Assembly: GCF_023347255.1 (NCBI RefSeq)
Contig: NZ_CP094466.1
Location: forward strand, 2,108,001-2,172,000
Direction of reading: 5' to 3'
Length of the DNA stretch: 64,000 bases
Source of the DNA: Faecalibacterium sp. I4-3-84
GTDB lineage: Bacteria; Bacillota; Clostridia; Oscillospirales; Ruminococcaceae
A model generated the notes under the pieces. That model was not told the origin of the DNA and did not search any database. It was given only the letters and a program-made list of their open reading frames with translations. The translations under genes and the position numbers were made by a program. Below, piece after piece: positions 15,492 to 25,315 of the stretch; position 1 is the first letter of the stretch, and every line of letters starts with the position of its first letter.

Positions 15492-16982
15492 TTACAGAAC
15501 GACGCCGTCCTTGAAGATGGAGATCTCGCGGAAGCCGTGCTTCTCGGCCTTGGTCTGCTCACCGCTTGCAACGCGGATGACCAGATCCAGCAGATCCTTT
15601 GCAGCCTCGTCGATGGTCTTTTCGCCATCGGCGATCACGCCGGTGTTGAAGTCGATCCAGCCGGATTTCTTCTGGGCCAGCGGGGTGTTGGTGGAGATCT
15701 TCAGGGTGGGAGCCGGGGCAGAGAACGGAGTGCCGCGGCCGGTGGAGAACAGGATCAGGTGTGCGCCTGCGGCGGTCATGGCCGTGGCAGAGACCAGATC
15801 GTTGCCGGGGCCGTACAGCATGTTCAGGCCCTTGGTGACAACGGGATCACCGTAGCCGATCACGTCCATGATGGGGGCGGTGCCGCCCTTCTGCACGCAG
15901 CCGCAGCTCTTGTCTTCCAGCGTGGTGATACCGCCCTGTTTGTTGCCCGGAGAGGGGTTATCGTAGACCACCTCGTTGTGGCTGATGAAGTAATCCTTGA
16001 AGCCGTTGATCATGTGCTCAGCCTTGACAAAGACGTCATGGTTGATGCAGCGATCCATCAGGAAGCCCTCGGCACCGAACATCTCGGGTACCTCGGTCAG
16101 CACGGTGGAACCGCCGCGCTGGCCCATCATGTCGGAGAAGCGGCCGATGGTGGGGTTGGCGGTGATGCCGGACAGGCCGTCCGAGCCGCCGCACTTCATG
16201 CCCACCACCAGATCGGACACGGGGATAGGCTCGCGCTTGAACTGCCCGGCATAGGCAGCCAGTTCCTTGAGGATATCGCGGGCAGCGGTGAACTCGTCGT
16301 CCACCTCCTGACAGGTCAGGAATTTCACACGGTCGTGGTCATACTCGCCCAGCTCTTCCACGAACTGATCGTGCTGCAGGTTCTCGCAGCCCAGATGCAG
16401 CACCAGAACGGCGGCAGCATTGGGGTGGCGCACCAGCGCAGCCAGCAGCTTGCGGGTCTGTGCATGGTCGTGGCCGGTCTGGCTGCAGCCGAAGGGATGG
16501 GTGAAGGTGTACAGGCCCTCGATGGAGCCGGTGACCAGATCCTGATTGTCGGCAACGATCTTCTTGGCGATGTCGTTGACGCAGCCCACGGTGGGGATGA
16601 TCCAGATCTCATTGCGGATGGCGGCACGGCCGTCCTTGCGGCGGAAGCCCATAAAGGTCTCCGGCTCGACCTTGGGCAGGGGAGCTAGATCCGGGGCGGG
16701 GTTGTAGCTGTACTCTACCTCACCGGACAGGTTGGTGTGCACGTTGTGGGTGTGCATCCAGCTGCCGGGAGCGGCGTCAGCGGTGGCGTGGCCGATGGGG
16801 AAGCCGTACTTGATCACGTTCTCACCGTTCTTGATGGGCTTCACGGCCATCTTGTGGCCCTGCGGAATGTCCTCCAGAGCGGTCACGGCAAGGCCGTCCA
16901 CTTCCACCAGCGTGCCCTTGGCAATGGGGTGCAGGGCAACGACCACGTTGTCGATGGGGCTGATATGAATTGCCTGCGGCAT
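15492..16982 (-). CDS. uxaA: Altronate dehydratase
   Basis: 496-aa cytoplasmic iron-dependent enzyme that dehydrates D-altronate to 2-keto-3-deoxygluconate. Start ATG 16982 (MPQAIHISPIDNVVVAL), because the longer frame crosses a terminator. N-terminal SAF-type domain (about 1-95, with WMHTHNVHTNL), then the catalytic domain beginning FMGFRRKDGRAAIRNEIWIIPTVGC, with conserved FTHPFGCSQTG, GMKCGGSDGLSGITANP and the Cys-rich EDKSCGCVQKGG. Full family length. It lies downstream of uxaB with a strong hairpin between them, which should lower its expression relative to uxaB. Confidence 0.95.
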   Translation of the reverse strand: MPQAIHISPIDNVVVALHPIAKGTLVEVDGLAVTALEDIPQGHKMAVKPIKNGENVIKYGFPIGHATADAAPGSWMHTHNVHTNLSGEVEYSYNPAPDLAPLPKVEPETFMGFRRKDGRAAIRNEIWIIPTVGCVNDIAKKIVADNQDLVTGSIEGLYTFTHPFGCSQTGHDHAQTRKLLAALVRHPNAAAVLVLHLGCENLQHDQFVEELGEYDHDRVKFLTCQEVDDEFTAARDILKELAAYAGQFKREPIPVSDLVVGMKCGGSDGLSGITANPTIGRFSDMMGQRGGSTVLTEVPEMFGAEGFLMDRCINHDVFVKAEHMINGFKDYFISHNEVVYDNPSPGNKQGGITTLEDKSCGCVQKGGTAPIMDVIGYGDPVVTKGLNMLYGPGNDLVSATAMTAAGAHLILFSTGRGTPFSAPAPTLKISTNTPLAQKKSGWIDFNTGVIADGEKTIDEAAKDLLDLVIRVASGEQTKAEKHGFREISIFKDGVVL

Positions 16983-17004
16983 AGTTGTTCTCCTTATCGT
17001 ATCG

Positions 17005-17045
17005 CACAAAAGGGCTGCTGCCCAAAGCAGCAGCCCTTTGTTGTG
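17005..17045. terminator. Hairpin between uxaB and uxaA
   Basis: AAAGGGCTGCTG / CAGCAGCCCTTT with outer CACAA / TTGTG. No long T-run follows, so it may be a partial terminator or an mRNA-stabilising element inside the operon. Confidence 0.7.
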
Positions 17046-17067
17046 CGGGTAGGTTGGTTTTTCAGGC

Positions 17068-18582
17068 TTACAGGCAGCTCTTGTAAGCAGCCTCGGCACC
17101 CTGAGTGCGGATCATTTCCAGATCAGCCAGAACAGCGGCCTCGAGACCCTCGATCTTGGTCAGATCCTGATCCCACATCTGGGTGTTGGTCAGCACGGCG
17201 TGCACCAGCTGAGCAGCGGTGTCGTCCTTGTGTGCATAGTAGAAGTCCAGAGCCCATGCGTCATCCTGGATCTTGTAGGTGTTGCCGGCAGGACGCTTGC
17301 AGATCAGGCCGTCAGCGGTACGCTCCTGAATGTCGCTGGAATAGAAGGCAATGTAGGCTGCCAGAGACATGGTCAGGCACTTGGGCAGCTGCTTCTGCTC
17401 CTCGATGTAAGCCAGGAAGGAAGGCATGTTGCGGGCCTTCCACTTGGAGGTGGAGTTCAGGGAGATGCTCATCAGCTCATGGTTGACGAAGGGGTTGTTG
17501 AAGCGGTCCTCAACAGCGGAAGCAAACTCTTCCAGATCCTTCTTGTCCAGCGGCAGGGTGGGGATGATCTCCTCGTGCAGCATCTTGTTCATGAAGCCGC
17601 GGATGGTGTCGTTGTGCATGCAGTCACGCACGATGTCGAAGCCGGCCAGATATGCGCCCAGAACGAAGCCGGTGTGTGCACCGTTCAGGATGCGGACCTT
17701 GCGCTTCTTGTAGGGGGTAACATCAGGCACGACCATGACGTTGACACCGGCCTTCTTGAACGGCAGCTTGTCCTCCAGCTCAGCGGGGCCTTCGATGACC
17801 CACACGCCGAACACTTCGCCCACGTCCAGAGCGGCATCATGGTAGCCGTTGGCCTCTTCCATGGCAGCCAGTTCCTTGGGATCGCGGATGCGGCCCGGAA
17901 CGATGCGGTCCACCAGAGTGGAGCAGAAGGTGTTTGCGTTGTTCATCCAGTCGATGAAGGCAGGCTCCAGATCCCAATCCTTGGCGTAGTTGTTGCAGCA
18001 CTTCTGCAGCTCCTTGCCGTTGTTGTCGATCAGCTCGCAGGACAGGATGGTCAGACCCTTGTCAGCAGCGCCATTGAATGCCTTGTAGCGCTCGAACAGC
18101 ACGCGGGTCAGCTTTGCGGGGAAGCTGTTGGGAGGAACCTGATCGAACTGGCTGTCACCCTGCGTGTAGGCGATGCCGGCTTCAGTGGTGTTGGAAACGA
18201 TGGTCTCGAGATCCTCAGAGCGTGCCAGCTCCAGCACTTCGTCCCACTTGCCGTCGATGTAGGGGCACACACAGTCGGACACGCAGGAGATCACGCGCTT
18301 TGCATCGACCTTCTGGCCCTTCTCACTGCCGCGCAGGTACAGGGTGTACAGGCCTTCCTGCTCGTTGATCCAGTCTGCCATCTGGGGGAAGTTGCCAATG
18401 GGCTGCACCAGCTTGACCTTGCCGTTGTAGCCAGCCTTCTCGTTTGCAATATCGTAGAAATAGTCCACGAAGGCACGCAGGAAGTTGCCCTCGCCAAACT
18501 GCATGACCTTGACGGGTGCATCCTTCAGGATGTAGCCGTTATAGCCGGTGCCTTCCAGAACCTTGTAGTTCAAAGTTTCCAT
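17068..18582 (-). CDS. uxaB: Tagaturonate reductase (altronate oxidoreductase)
   Basis: 504-aa NAD-dependent enzyme of the mannitol dehydrogenase superfamily, reducing D-tagaturonate to D-altronate. Nucleotide-binding start VKVMQFGEGNFLRAFVDYFYD (about 25-45), SNTTEAGIAY, DRIVPGRIRDP (substrate-binding loop), and the catalytic Lys/Asn-His region KKRKVRILNGAHTGFVL (about 290-306). Full length. Start ATG 18582 has GGAG nearby. Divergent from uxaC, sharing an intergenic control region with TTGTATACAA-like operators. Confidence 0.95.
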   Translation of the reverse strand: METLNYKVLEGTGYNGYILKDAPVKVMQFGEGNFLRAFVDYFYDIANEKAGYNGKVKLVQPIGNFPQMADWINEQEGLYTLYLRGSEKGQKVDAKRVISCVSDCVCPYIDGKWDEVLELARSEDLETIVSNTTEAGIAYTQGDSQFDQVPPNSFPAKLTRVLFERYKAFNGAADKGLTILSCELIDNNGKELQKCCNNYAKDWDLEPAFIDWMNNANTFCSTLVDRIVPGRIRDPKELAAMEEANGYHDAALDVGEVFGVWVIEGPAELEDKLPFKKAGVNVMVVPDVTPYKKRKVRILNGAHTGFVLGAYLAGFDIVRDCMHNDTIRGFMNKMLHEEIIPTLPLDKKDLEEFASAVEDRFNNPFVNHELMSISLNSTSKWKARNMPSFLAYIEEQKQLPKCLTMSLAAYIAFYSSDIQERTADGLICKRPAGNTYKIQDDAWALDFYYAHKDDTAAQLVHAVLTNTQMWDQDLTKIEGLEAAVLADLEMIRTQGAEAAYKSCL

Positions 18583-18655
18583 CTTGTTGATCTCCTTTAT
18601 AAACTTGCTTTGCTCACCAGAAGGCCGCTTTGCCTGCCCTCTGTTCCTTACCCCT

Positions 18656-18685
18656 ATTTTATGCTGTTGTATACAAATAAGTCAA
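18656..18685 (-). promoter_or_regulatory. uxaB promoter with operator in its spacer
   Basis: Minus strand: TTGACT (18685-18680), 18-bp spacer, TAAAAT (18661-18656). The 10-bp palindrome TTGTATACAA (18667-18676) lies inside the spacer, so a bound repressor would block RNA polymerase. Confidence 0.7.
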
Positions 18686-18780
18686 GAGCTTTGTGCAATA
18701 TTTTTAGCCCTAAGGTGACGATTTGGGGCATTTCCAGCGAAAAGCACAATTGTGTGCTGGAAAATTTGTCACTTTTTCAG

Positions 18781-18809
18781 TTGTATACATGCGCGTTTTC
18801 CGTTATACT
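18781..18809 (+). promoter_or_regulatory. uxaC promoter overlapping an operator
   Basis: TTGTAT (18781-18786), 17-bp spacer, TATACT (18804-18809). The -35 box is the left half of the palindrome TTGTATACAT (18781-18790). Confidence 0.7.
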
Positions 18810-18848
18810 AAAGGTAAGACAAACCTGCCCGTGCAGGCGGGTGTCCCG

Positions 18849-18858
18849 TTGTACACAA
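18849..18858 (+). promoter_or_regulatory. Third hexuronate operator half-match
   Basis: TTGTACACAA, downstream of the uxaC -10 and within the leader; differs from TTGTATACAA at one position. It resembles the palindromes bound by GntR-type (UxuR/ExuR-like) regulators. Confidence 0.5.
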
Positions 18859-18909
18859 GGTTTGACGGATTTTTAACAAAAACCATCAGAGAAAAGGAGT
18901 TATCGACCC

Positions 18910-20343
18910 ATGAAAGCATTTATGGATAAGGACTTCATGCTCCAGTCTCCCACTGCTCAGCATCTGTACCACGACTACGCTGCGGATATGCCTATCTGCG
19001 ACTACCACTGCCACATCCCTCCCCGTGAGATCTACGAGAACCGCCGCTTTGAGAACATCGCTCAGGTATGGCTGGGCGGCCGCAACCCGGACGGCAGCTA
19101 CTTTGGCGACCACTACAAGTGGCGTGTGATGCGTTCCAACGGTGTGCCTGAGGAGTACATCACCGGTGATAAGCCCGACCGCGAGCGCTTCCAGAAGTTT
19201 GCAGAGGCTCTGCCCATGGCCATCGGCAACCCGATGTACCACTGGACCAACCTCGAGCTGCATGTGTTCTTTGGCTACGAGGGCGTGCTGAACGGCGACA
19301 CCGCTGAGGAAGTGTGGAACCTGTGCAACGACAAGCTGCAGCACGATCCCAAGCTGACTGTCCGCGGCCTGATCGAGCAGTCCAACGTGGCCTTCATCGG
19401 CACCACCGATGACCCCATCGATGATCTGTACTGGCACAAGAAGATCAAGGAAGATCCCACCATCAAGTTCACTGTGGCTCCTTCCTTCCGCCCCGATAAG
19501 GCCATCAACATCAACAAGCCCGGTTTTGCCGAGTACATGGGCAAGCTGGCCGCTGTTGTAGGCAAGGAAAAGCTGGCCTGCATCGACTGCGTCACCGACG
19601 CTCTGACCAAGCGCATCGAGTTCTTTGCCGAGATGGGCTGCCGCGCTTCGGACCACGGTCTGGATTACATCCCCTACCGTGAGGCCACCAAGGAAGAGGT
19701 CAATACCATCTACCAGAAGGTCGTGGCCGGCGAGAGCTGCACCGTGGAAGAGGCCGAAAAGTACCAGACCTACATCCTGATCCATCTGGGCAAGGAGTAT
19801 CACCGCCTGAACATCGCCATGCAGCTGCACTTCAACTGCCTGCGCAATGTCAACCGCAAGCAGTATGCAAAGTTCGGCCCGGATACCGGCTTTGACATGA
19901 TCAACACCGCTTCCTGCGGCGGCGAGATCGCAGCCCTGCTGAGCGCTCTGGACGAGACCAACGAGTGCCCCAAGACCATCATCTACAGCCTGAACCCGGC
20001 CGACAACGAGCAGATCGGCACCATTCTGGGCTGCTTCCAGAGCACCGAGGTGCCGGGCAAGATCCAGCACGGTTCTGCATGGTGGTTCAATGACCAGAAG
20101 ATCGGCATGGAGAACCAGATGAAGAGTCTGGCAAATCTGGGCCTGCTGGGCAACTTCGTTGGCATGCTGACCGACAGCCGCAGCTTCCTGAGCTACACCC
20201 GCCACGATTACTTCCGCCGCATCCTGTGCAACCTGATCGGCCAGTGGGTCGAGGATGGCGAGTATCCCAACGACGAGAAGGCTCTGGAGAAGATCGTCAA
20301 GGGCATCTGCTTCGACAACGCAAAGCGCTACTTCAACCTGTAA
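18910..20343 (+). CDS. uxaC: Glucuronate/galacturonate isomerase
   Basis: 477-aa amidohydrolase-superfamily isomerase converting D-glucuronate to fructuronate and D-galacturonate to tagaturonate. Metal/active-site motif CDYHCHIPPREI (about 31-42), the KWRVMRSNG motif, TTDDP and the C-terminal SYTRHDYFRRILCNLIG block typical of UxaC. Full length, soluble. GAAAAGGAG precedes ATG 18910. It is the first step of the pathway completed by uxaB and uxaA across the divergent promoter; KDG kinase and aldolase are not in the window. Confidence 0.96.
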   Translation: MKAFMDKDFMLQSPTAQHLYHDYAADMPICDYHCHIPPREIYENRRFENIAQVWLGGRNPDGSYFGDHYKWRVMRSNGVPEEYITGDKPDRERFQKFAEALPMAIGNPMYHWTNLELHVFFGYEGVLNGDTAEEVWNLCNDKLQHDPKLTVRGLIEQSNVAFIGTTDDPIDDLYWHKKIKEDPTIKFTVAPSFRPDKAININKPGFAEYMGKLAAVVGKEKLACIDCVTDALTKRIEFFAEMGCRASDHGLDYIPYREATKEEVNTIYQKVVAGESCTVEEAEKYQTYILIHLGKEYHRLNIAMQLHFNCLRNVNRKQYAKFGPDTGFDMINTASCGGEIAALLSALDETNECPKTIIYSLNPADNEQIGTILGCFQSTEVPGKIQHGSAWWFNDQKIGMENQMKSLANLGLLGNFVGMLTDSRSFLSYTRHDYFRRILCNLIGQWVEDGEYPNDEKALEKIVKGICFDNAKRYFNL

Positions 20344-20376
20344 GAGAAGCGCCTGAACCTGAATAAGGCATAACAC

Positions 20377-20415
20377 AAAGCCCCCGGAACGTTTCACACC
20401 GTTCCGGGGGCTTTT
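20377..20415 (+). terminator. uxaC terminator
   Basis: AAAGCCCCCGGAACG / CGTTCCGGGGGCTTT stem and T-run; also usable by the converging minus-strand gene. Confidence 0.95.
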
Positions 20416-20433
20416 GCTGTAAGCAGATAATGT

Positions 20434-21108
20434 TTACTTTACAAGGCTGCGCAGCACGACACGTGCAGTGGAAACGTCGGAACCAAGCAGGGTGTCGTAG
20501 GCGTTCAGGATGTCGCGGATGGCCTGCAGGTTGTCCTTGGTCAGAGTGTAGGTCTTGGTGGAGCCGTCCCTGCCGGTAAAGGTGGCGGTGACGCTCTTGG
20601 CGGCAAGCCACTCGTTCAGCCAGCTGGTGCTGTCGTCCATATCGAACAGCTCGTAATCAAACCAAGACTTGAGGTCGTTGTCGTAGCCGCCTGTGAACTG
20701 GTCGTCGCAGGTGAAGTCGTAGTAGTTATCCTCGGTCTCTACCCGAACAGATTTCATGTCCAGCTTTTTATTGCCGAAGTAGGTCATGCCCAGACTGAGA
20801 TACACGGTGGGATCATCGTTGGTAACGAACAGGTAGGGGTACAGACCGCAGGAGGCCTTTTCCATGCTGGCCTCCTCGTAGGGAGAGTCGATCTGCCAGC
20901 CTTCGGCCTCGCTGTCATAGGTGACGGTGAGCTGGGACAGGGCAGAGCGCAGCTGCGCTTCCGACACCGCATTGGTCACAGAAAGCTCTGCCGGGGCAGG
21001 CTCGTCCGGAAGGGCGGGGCTCAGGGCAAAGGCGGAGATGCCGCCCATCAGGATGGCGGCGGTGCACAGGCAGGCGGCACCGCGCTTGAACAGTCCGGTC
21101 AGTTTCAT
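20434..21108 (-). CDS. Secreted protein of unknown function
   Basis: 224-aa protein starting at ATG 21108 (AAGGAGATCCTT upstream); the frame also allows ATG 21129, with no better ribosome site. A signal peptide is clear: MKLTGLFKRGAACLCTAAIL then MGGISAFALSPA, with cleavage likely near residue 30. A Cys at about 14 is not in a good lipobox. The mature part is acidic, with aromatic-rich DNYYDFTCDDQFTGGYDNDL. Monocistronic between convergent uxaC and divergent noncoding DNA. Not recognised. Confidence 0.75.
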   Translation of the reverse strand: MKLTGLFKRGAACLCTAAILMGGISAFALSPALPDEPAPAELSVTNAVSEAQLRSALSQLTVTYDSEAEGWQIDSPYEEASMEKASCGLYPYLFVTNDDPTVYLSLGMTYFGNKKLDMKSVRVETEDNYYDFTCDDQFTGGYDNDLKSWFDYELFDMDDSTSWLNEWLAAKSVTATFTGRDGSTKTYTLTKDNLQAIRDILNAYDTLLGSDVSTARVVLRSLVK

Positions 21109-21259
21109 AAGGATCTCCTTTCGCTTCACAGAAACGCTTTTTCTCTGTCCAGAGCATACCAGATTTTACGGCCTCTGACAAGCAAAACGGCATGAATCGC
21201 CCTTCAGATGCATCAAAACGACCGTTCAGATGGTGTACAGTGCGGATGAAAACGGCTTC

Positions 21260-22951
21260 TTACACCTGATGGTTTTCCAGCCAGTCGGTCATCTGCTGGG
21301 CGATGCCCTTGATGCTGCCCTCCTCAAAGGGAACTTTCAGCCCGGCGGTCTCCAGCAGCTCGGTGTAGCTGGCCGTACCGGCGCGGCGCACAAGGCGCAG
21401 GTAGCGCTCCCATGCATCCTTGTGGTCGGTCAGGCTCAGCAGGAAGAACTGCAGCGCGGCCATGGTGGACAGACAGTAGTCGATATAATAGAAGGGGCAC
21501 TCATAAATGTGCAGCTGGCGCTGCCAGCCTGCGCCCCGGCCATAGAAGGGCAGATTGTCAAAATCGATCCACGGGCGGTATTTCTTTTCCAGCTTGAGCC
21601 ACTCGGCATTGCGTTCATCGGGGGTCAGGTCCGGATTCTGGTACATGATGTGCTGGAACTCGTCCACCTCACAGCCGTAGGCAAGGAACACGAAGCTGTC
21701 CTCAGCGTGCAGCAGGGCGTATTTGTCGGTATCCCGGCCGAAGAGCAGATGATGCCACGGCGCAGTGAGAAACTCCATGGCCATGGAGTGGATCTCGGCG
21801 CTCTCCATGCCGGGGCATTCCAGATCGGCGGGGATGGCGGGGTCACGCTCGGCCACATAGCCCTCAAAGGCATGGCCGCATTCGTGGGTCAGCACGTCCA
21901 CATCGCCGGAGGTGTTGTTCCAGTTGGCAAAAATGAAGGGGGCCTTGTAGCTGGGCAGGCTGGTCATGTAGCCGCCGGACATCTTGCCGGGGCGGCTCTC
22001 CACATCGAACAGCTCGTTGTCCTGCATAAAGTCGATGAACTCGGCGGTTTCCGGGCTAAGCTCATGGTACATGGTGCGGGCGGCATCCATGCGGGCTTTG
22101 TAGCCGGGAATGGGCTTGGGATTGCCGTCCTTGAACATGATGGGCAGATCGGTGAAGGTGGGGCGGGCGATGCCGGTGCGCTTTGCACGCAGGGCCATCA
22201 CCTTCTGCAGCTGGGGCACCACATCGTTTGCCACCTGATCGCGGAATTTCCGGATCTCCTCCGGGCCGTAGCCGATGCGGTTCATGCGCACATAGGAAAG
22301 CTCACTGTAGTCGTGATAGCCCATCACCCGGGCCTGTGCATTCAGGTTCTTCACGATCTCGCCGTACAGCTCGTCCAGCTCGGCACGGTGGGCATCAAAA
22401 TAACCGGCCTCGGCCTCGTAGGCGGCGCGGCGCACGGCAGGGTCCAGATCTTCTTTGTAGGGGCCCAGCTGGGGGATGGTGAGCTGTTTGCCGTCCAGCT
22501 CCACCAGTGCGCCGCCGTAGATCTGCTGGTAGCGGCTCACCAGAGCATTGAACTGCTGCTGCAGCTCCACGGTGCGGTCATCCATGCCCAGAACGGCATT
22601 CTTCATACCGGCCACACAGGTGGTGCCGAATTTTTCGGTCAGGGCATCCACATGCGGGTTCGCAAGGAAAGCGCGGCTGATCTCCACGCTGGCGTTGGTC
22701 ACGGCGGGGCCGTTGGCATCAAAGAAGTCCTGCTCAGCCTTCCAGTATTCATCGCGGGTGTCGCAGGTGTAGTGGATGTTGGCAAGGTTCGCGGCGGTGT
22801 TGTACTCTGCAAAGGCTTCGCTCTGCTCATAGTAGAGCCGGACAAGGGCATCGCCGTCCGGTGCGGCAGCGGCCTTTGCGGCCAGCTCTTTGCACCGGGC
22901 CAGCAGGGCACCAATGTCCGGGCGGGTATAGGTCATTTCGTTGAATTTCAT
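21260..22951 (-). CDS. pepF: M3-family oligoendopeptidase F
   Basis: 563-aa cytosolic zinc metallopeptidase of the thimet/PepF family (degrades short peptides). Zinc site HECGHAFEGY (HExxH) with the downstream Glu in ESAEIHSMAMEFLT. Domain with IYECPFYYIDYCLS near the C-terminus is typical of M3 enzymes. I use ATG 22951 (GGAAAGGAA upstream, spacing 9) rather than ATG 23002. Monocistronic. The DNA between 21109 and 21259 holds no other gene. Confidence 0.93.
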   Translation of the reverse strand: MKFNEMTYTRPDIGALLARCKELAAKAAAAPDGDALVRLYYEQSEAFAEYNTAANLANIHYTCDTRDEYWKAEQDFFDANGPAVTNASVEISRAFLANPHVDALTEKFGTTCVAGMKNAVLGMDDRTVELQQQFNALVSRYQQIYGGALVELDGKQLTIPQLGPYKEDLDPAVRRAAYEAEAGYFDAHRAELDELYGEIVKNLNAQARVMGYHDYSELSYVRMNRIGYGPEEIRKFRDQVANDVVPQLQKVMALRAKRTGIARPTFTDLPIMFKDGNPKPIPGYKARMDAARTMYHELSPETAEFIDFMQDNELFDVESRPGKMSGGYMTSLPSYKAPFIFANWNNTSGDVDVLTHECGHAFEGYVAERDPAIPADLECPGMESAEIHSMAMEFLTAPWHHLLFGRDTDKYALLHAEDSFVFLAYGCEVDEFQHIMYQNPDLTPDERNAEWLKLEKKYRPWIDFDNLPFYGRGAGWQRQLHIYECPFYYIDYCLSTMAALQFFLLSLTDHKDAWERYLRLVRRAGTASYTELLETAGLKVPFEEGSIKGIAQQMTDWLENHQV

Positions 22952-23115
22952 CGGGAAACATTCCTTTCCGGGAGAAGACTCCATATTTAAGGTTAAACCC
23001 ATCTTACCACGTTATGCGGCAAATGAAAAGGGGACACAGGCCAAAACCCGGCAGATGCTATGCACAACTGCTAAAATTTGACGAGGTGGTTTGGCAAAGT
23101 TGTCTGTGCAGGCGG

Positions 23116-23144
23116 TTGCATGGCTGCGGCAAAAGGACTATAAT
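23116..23144 (+). promoter_or_regulatory. folT-folC promoter
   Basis: TTGCAT (23116-23121), 17-bp spacer, TATAAT (23139-23144). The predicted transcript start is about 23151, a few bases before the riboswitch. Confidence 0.8.
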
Positions 23145-23154
23145 AAAACCATCA

Positions 23155-23252
23155 ACAGAGTAAGACCATGTGCGTTAAGTGCCGCATCAACGGGGAGTTG
23201 TGCTGTGGACGAAGGTGTACCCGCGGTGCATGGTCTGCATCCCGCTGCTGCA
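23155..23252 (+). ncRNA. Tetrahydrofolate (THF) riboswitch
   Basis: The leader shows the conserved blocks of the THF (folT) riboswitch in order: AGAGTA, GCGTTAAGTG, GGGGAGTTG, ACGAA, CCGCGGTG and TGCATCCCGCT. GACCATG near 23164 pairs with CATGGTC near 23238, forming the long helix. It binds reduced folates, and in known cases sits upstream of folT. Here it is directly followed by a terminator and the folT-folC pair, so high THF should reduce transcription. Confidence 0.88.
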
Positions 23253-23313
23253 TGGACTTGGGTGCAGGCGAGACGGCTTGCGTCCCGCCCGGAAGTGAAA
23301 GTTGTTGGATTCA

Positions 23314-23357
23314 CGCCCTCCTTTGTGCGGTTTGTCACAGGGAGGGCGCTTTTGTTT
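23314..23357 (+). terminator. Riboswitch expression-platform terminator
   Basis: CGCCCTCC / GGAGGGCG with inner TTTGTG / CACAG pairing and a T-rich end (TTTTGTTTG), located between the THF aptamer and folT. Confidence 0.8.
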
Positions 23358-23404
23358 GTGCAGACCGCCCGCCCGGTATTCCTTTTGCAAGGAGGACAGT
23401 TGAT

Positions 23405-23917
23405 ATGAACAACTCGAAAAATTCCGTCCGCACGCTCACCATGCTGGCCTTGCTGGTGGCAATGAGCATCGTGTTCAGCTGGGTGCTGAGCATCTCCACC
23501 GGCTTTGTGCGGTTCAATCTGGGCAGCCTGCCGGTGCTGCTGGCAGCGCTGCTGTTCGGCCCCGGTGCCGGCTTTGCCGTGGGCGCTGTGGCCGATATGA
23601 TCGGCGGCGTGCTGGCAGGCTACGCCATCAACCCGCTCATCACGCTGGGCGCGGGTGCCATTGGTCTGGTGGCGGGGCTTGCATGGCAGAAACTGCCCCA
23701 GCTGCGCACCGGCCTGCGGCTGCAGATCAGTGTGCTGCTGGGACACTTTGTGGGTTCCATGGTCATCACCTCGCTGGCACTGCGCATCTTCTACGGCTAC
23801 CCGTGGGCAACGCTGGCAGTGCGCATCCCCAATGCACTGATCCTGGCTGCGGTGAACACTGTGCTGCTGCGCATCCTGCTGGAAAACCGTGCCCTGATGA
23901 AGATGGTGAAAAAGTAA
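23405..23917 (+). CDS. folT: Folate-specific ECF transporter S component
   Basis: 170-aa membrane protein with six helices, the substrate-binding subunit of an energy-coupling-factor importer for folates; it needs the shared EcfAA'T module encoded elsewhere. Typical S-component features: MLALLVAMSIVFSWVLS, FVRFNLGSLPVLLAALLFGPGAGFAVGAVADMIGG (helix 2-3 region), and the C-terminal RIPNALILAAVNTVLLRILL. AAGGAGG precedes ATG 23405. Assigned to folate because of sequence type and the THF riboswitch. Followed 14 bp later by folC. Confidence 0.92.
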   Translation: MNNSKNSVRTLTMLALLVAMSIVFSWVLSISTGFVRFNLGSLPVLLAALLFGPGAGFAVGAVADMIGGVLAGYAINPLITLGAGAIGLVAGLAWQKLPQLRTGLRLQISVLLGHFVGSMVITSLALRIFYGYPWATLAVRIPNALILAAVNTVLLRILLENRALMKMVKK

Positions 23918-23931
23918 AAAGAGGCATTACA

Positions 23932-25206
<1,275 letters not shown>

Positions 25207-25212
25207 AGATTT

Positions 25213-25255
25213 AAAATGGCTCCGCGTGCGCTGCGCCATCATCAGCGGAAAAATT
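25213..25255 (+). repeat. REP-like hairpin, copy 1
   Basis: ATGGC-TCCGCGTGCGCTGC-GCCAT, then CATCAGCGGAAAAAT, starting 9 bases after the folC stop. The closing stem differs from copies 2 and 3 but stays paired. TCCGC can also pair with the downstream GCGGA. Confidence 0.55.
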
Positions 25256-25268
25256 ATTTTTAATATTT

Positions 25269-25310
25269 GCAAATCAGGAAGATCTGCTGATCTTCCTGAT
25301 TTGCTTTTTT
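25269..25310 (+). terminator. folC terminator
   Basis: Perfect 16-bp stem GCAAATCAGGAAGATC / GATCTTCCTGATTTGC, TGCT loop, then TTTTTT. Confidence 0.96.
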
Positions 25311-25315
25311 CACGG

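Noticed and set aside
14428-15855. 475-aa plus-strand frame opposite the epimerase and uxaA
   Set aside because: Antisense shadow; the minus-strand genes carry the conserved motifs and ribosome sites.
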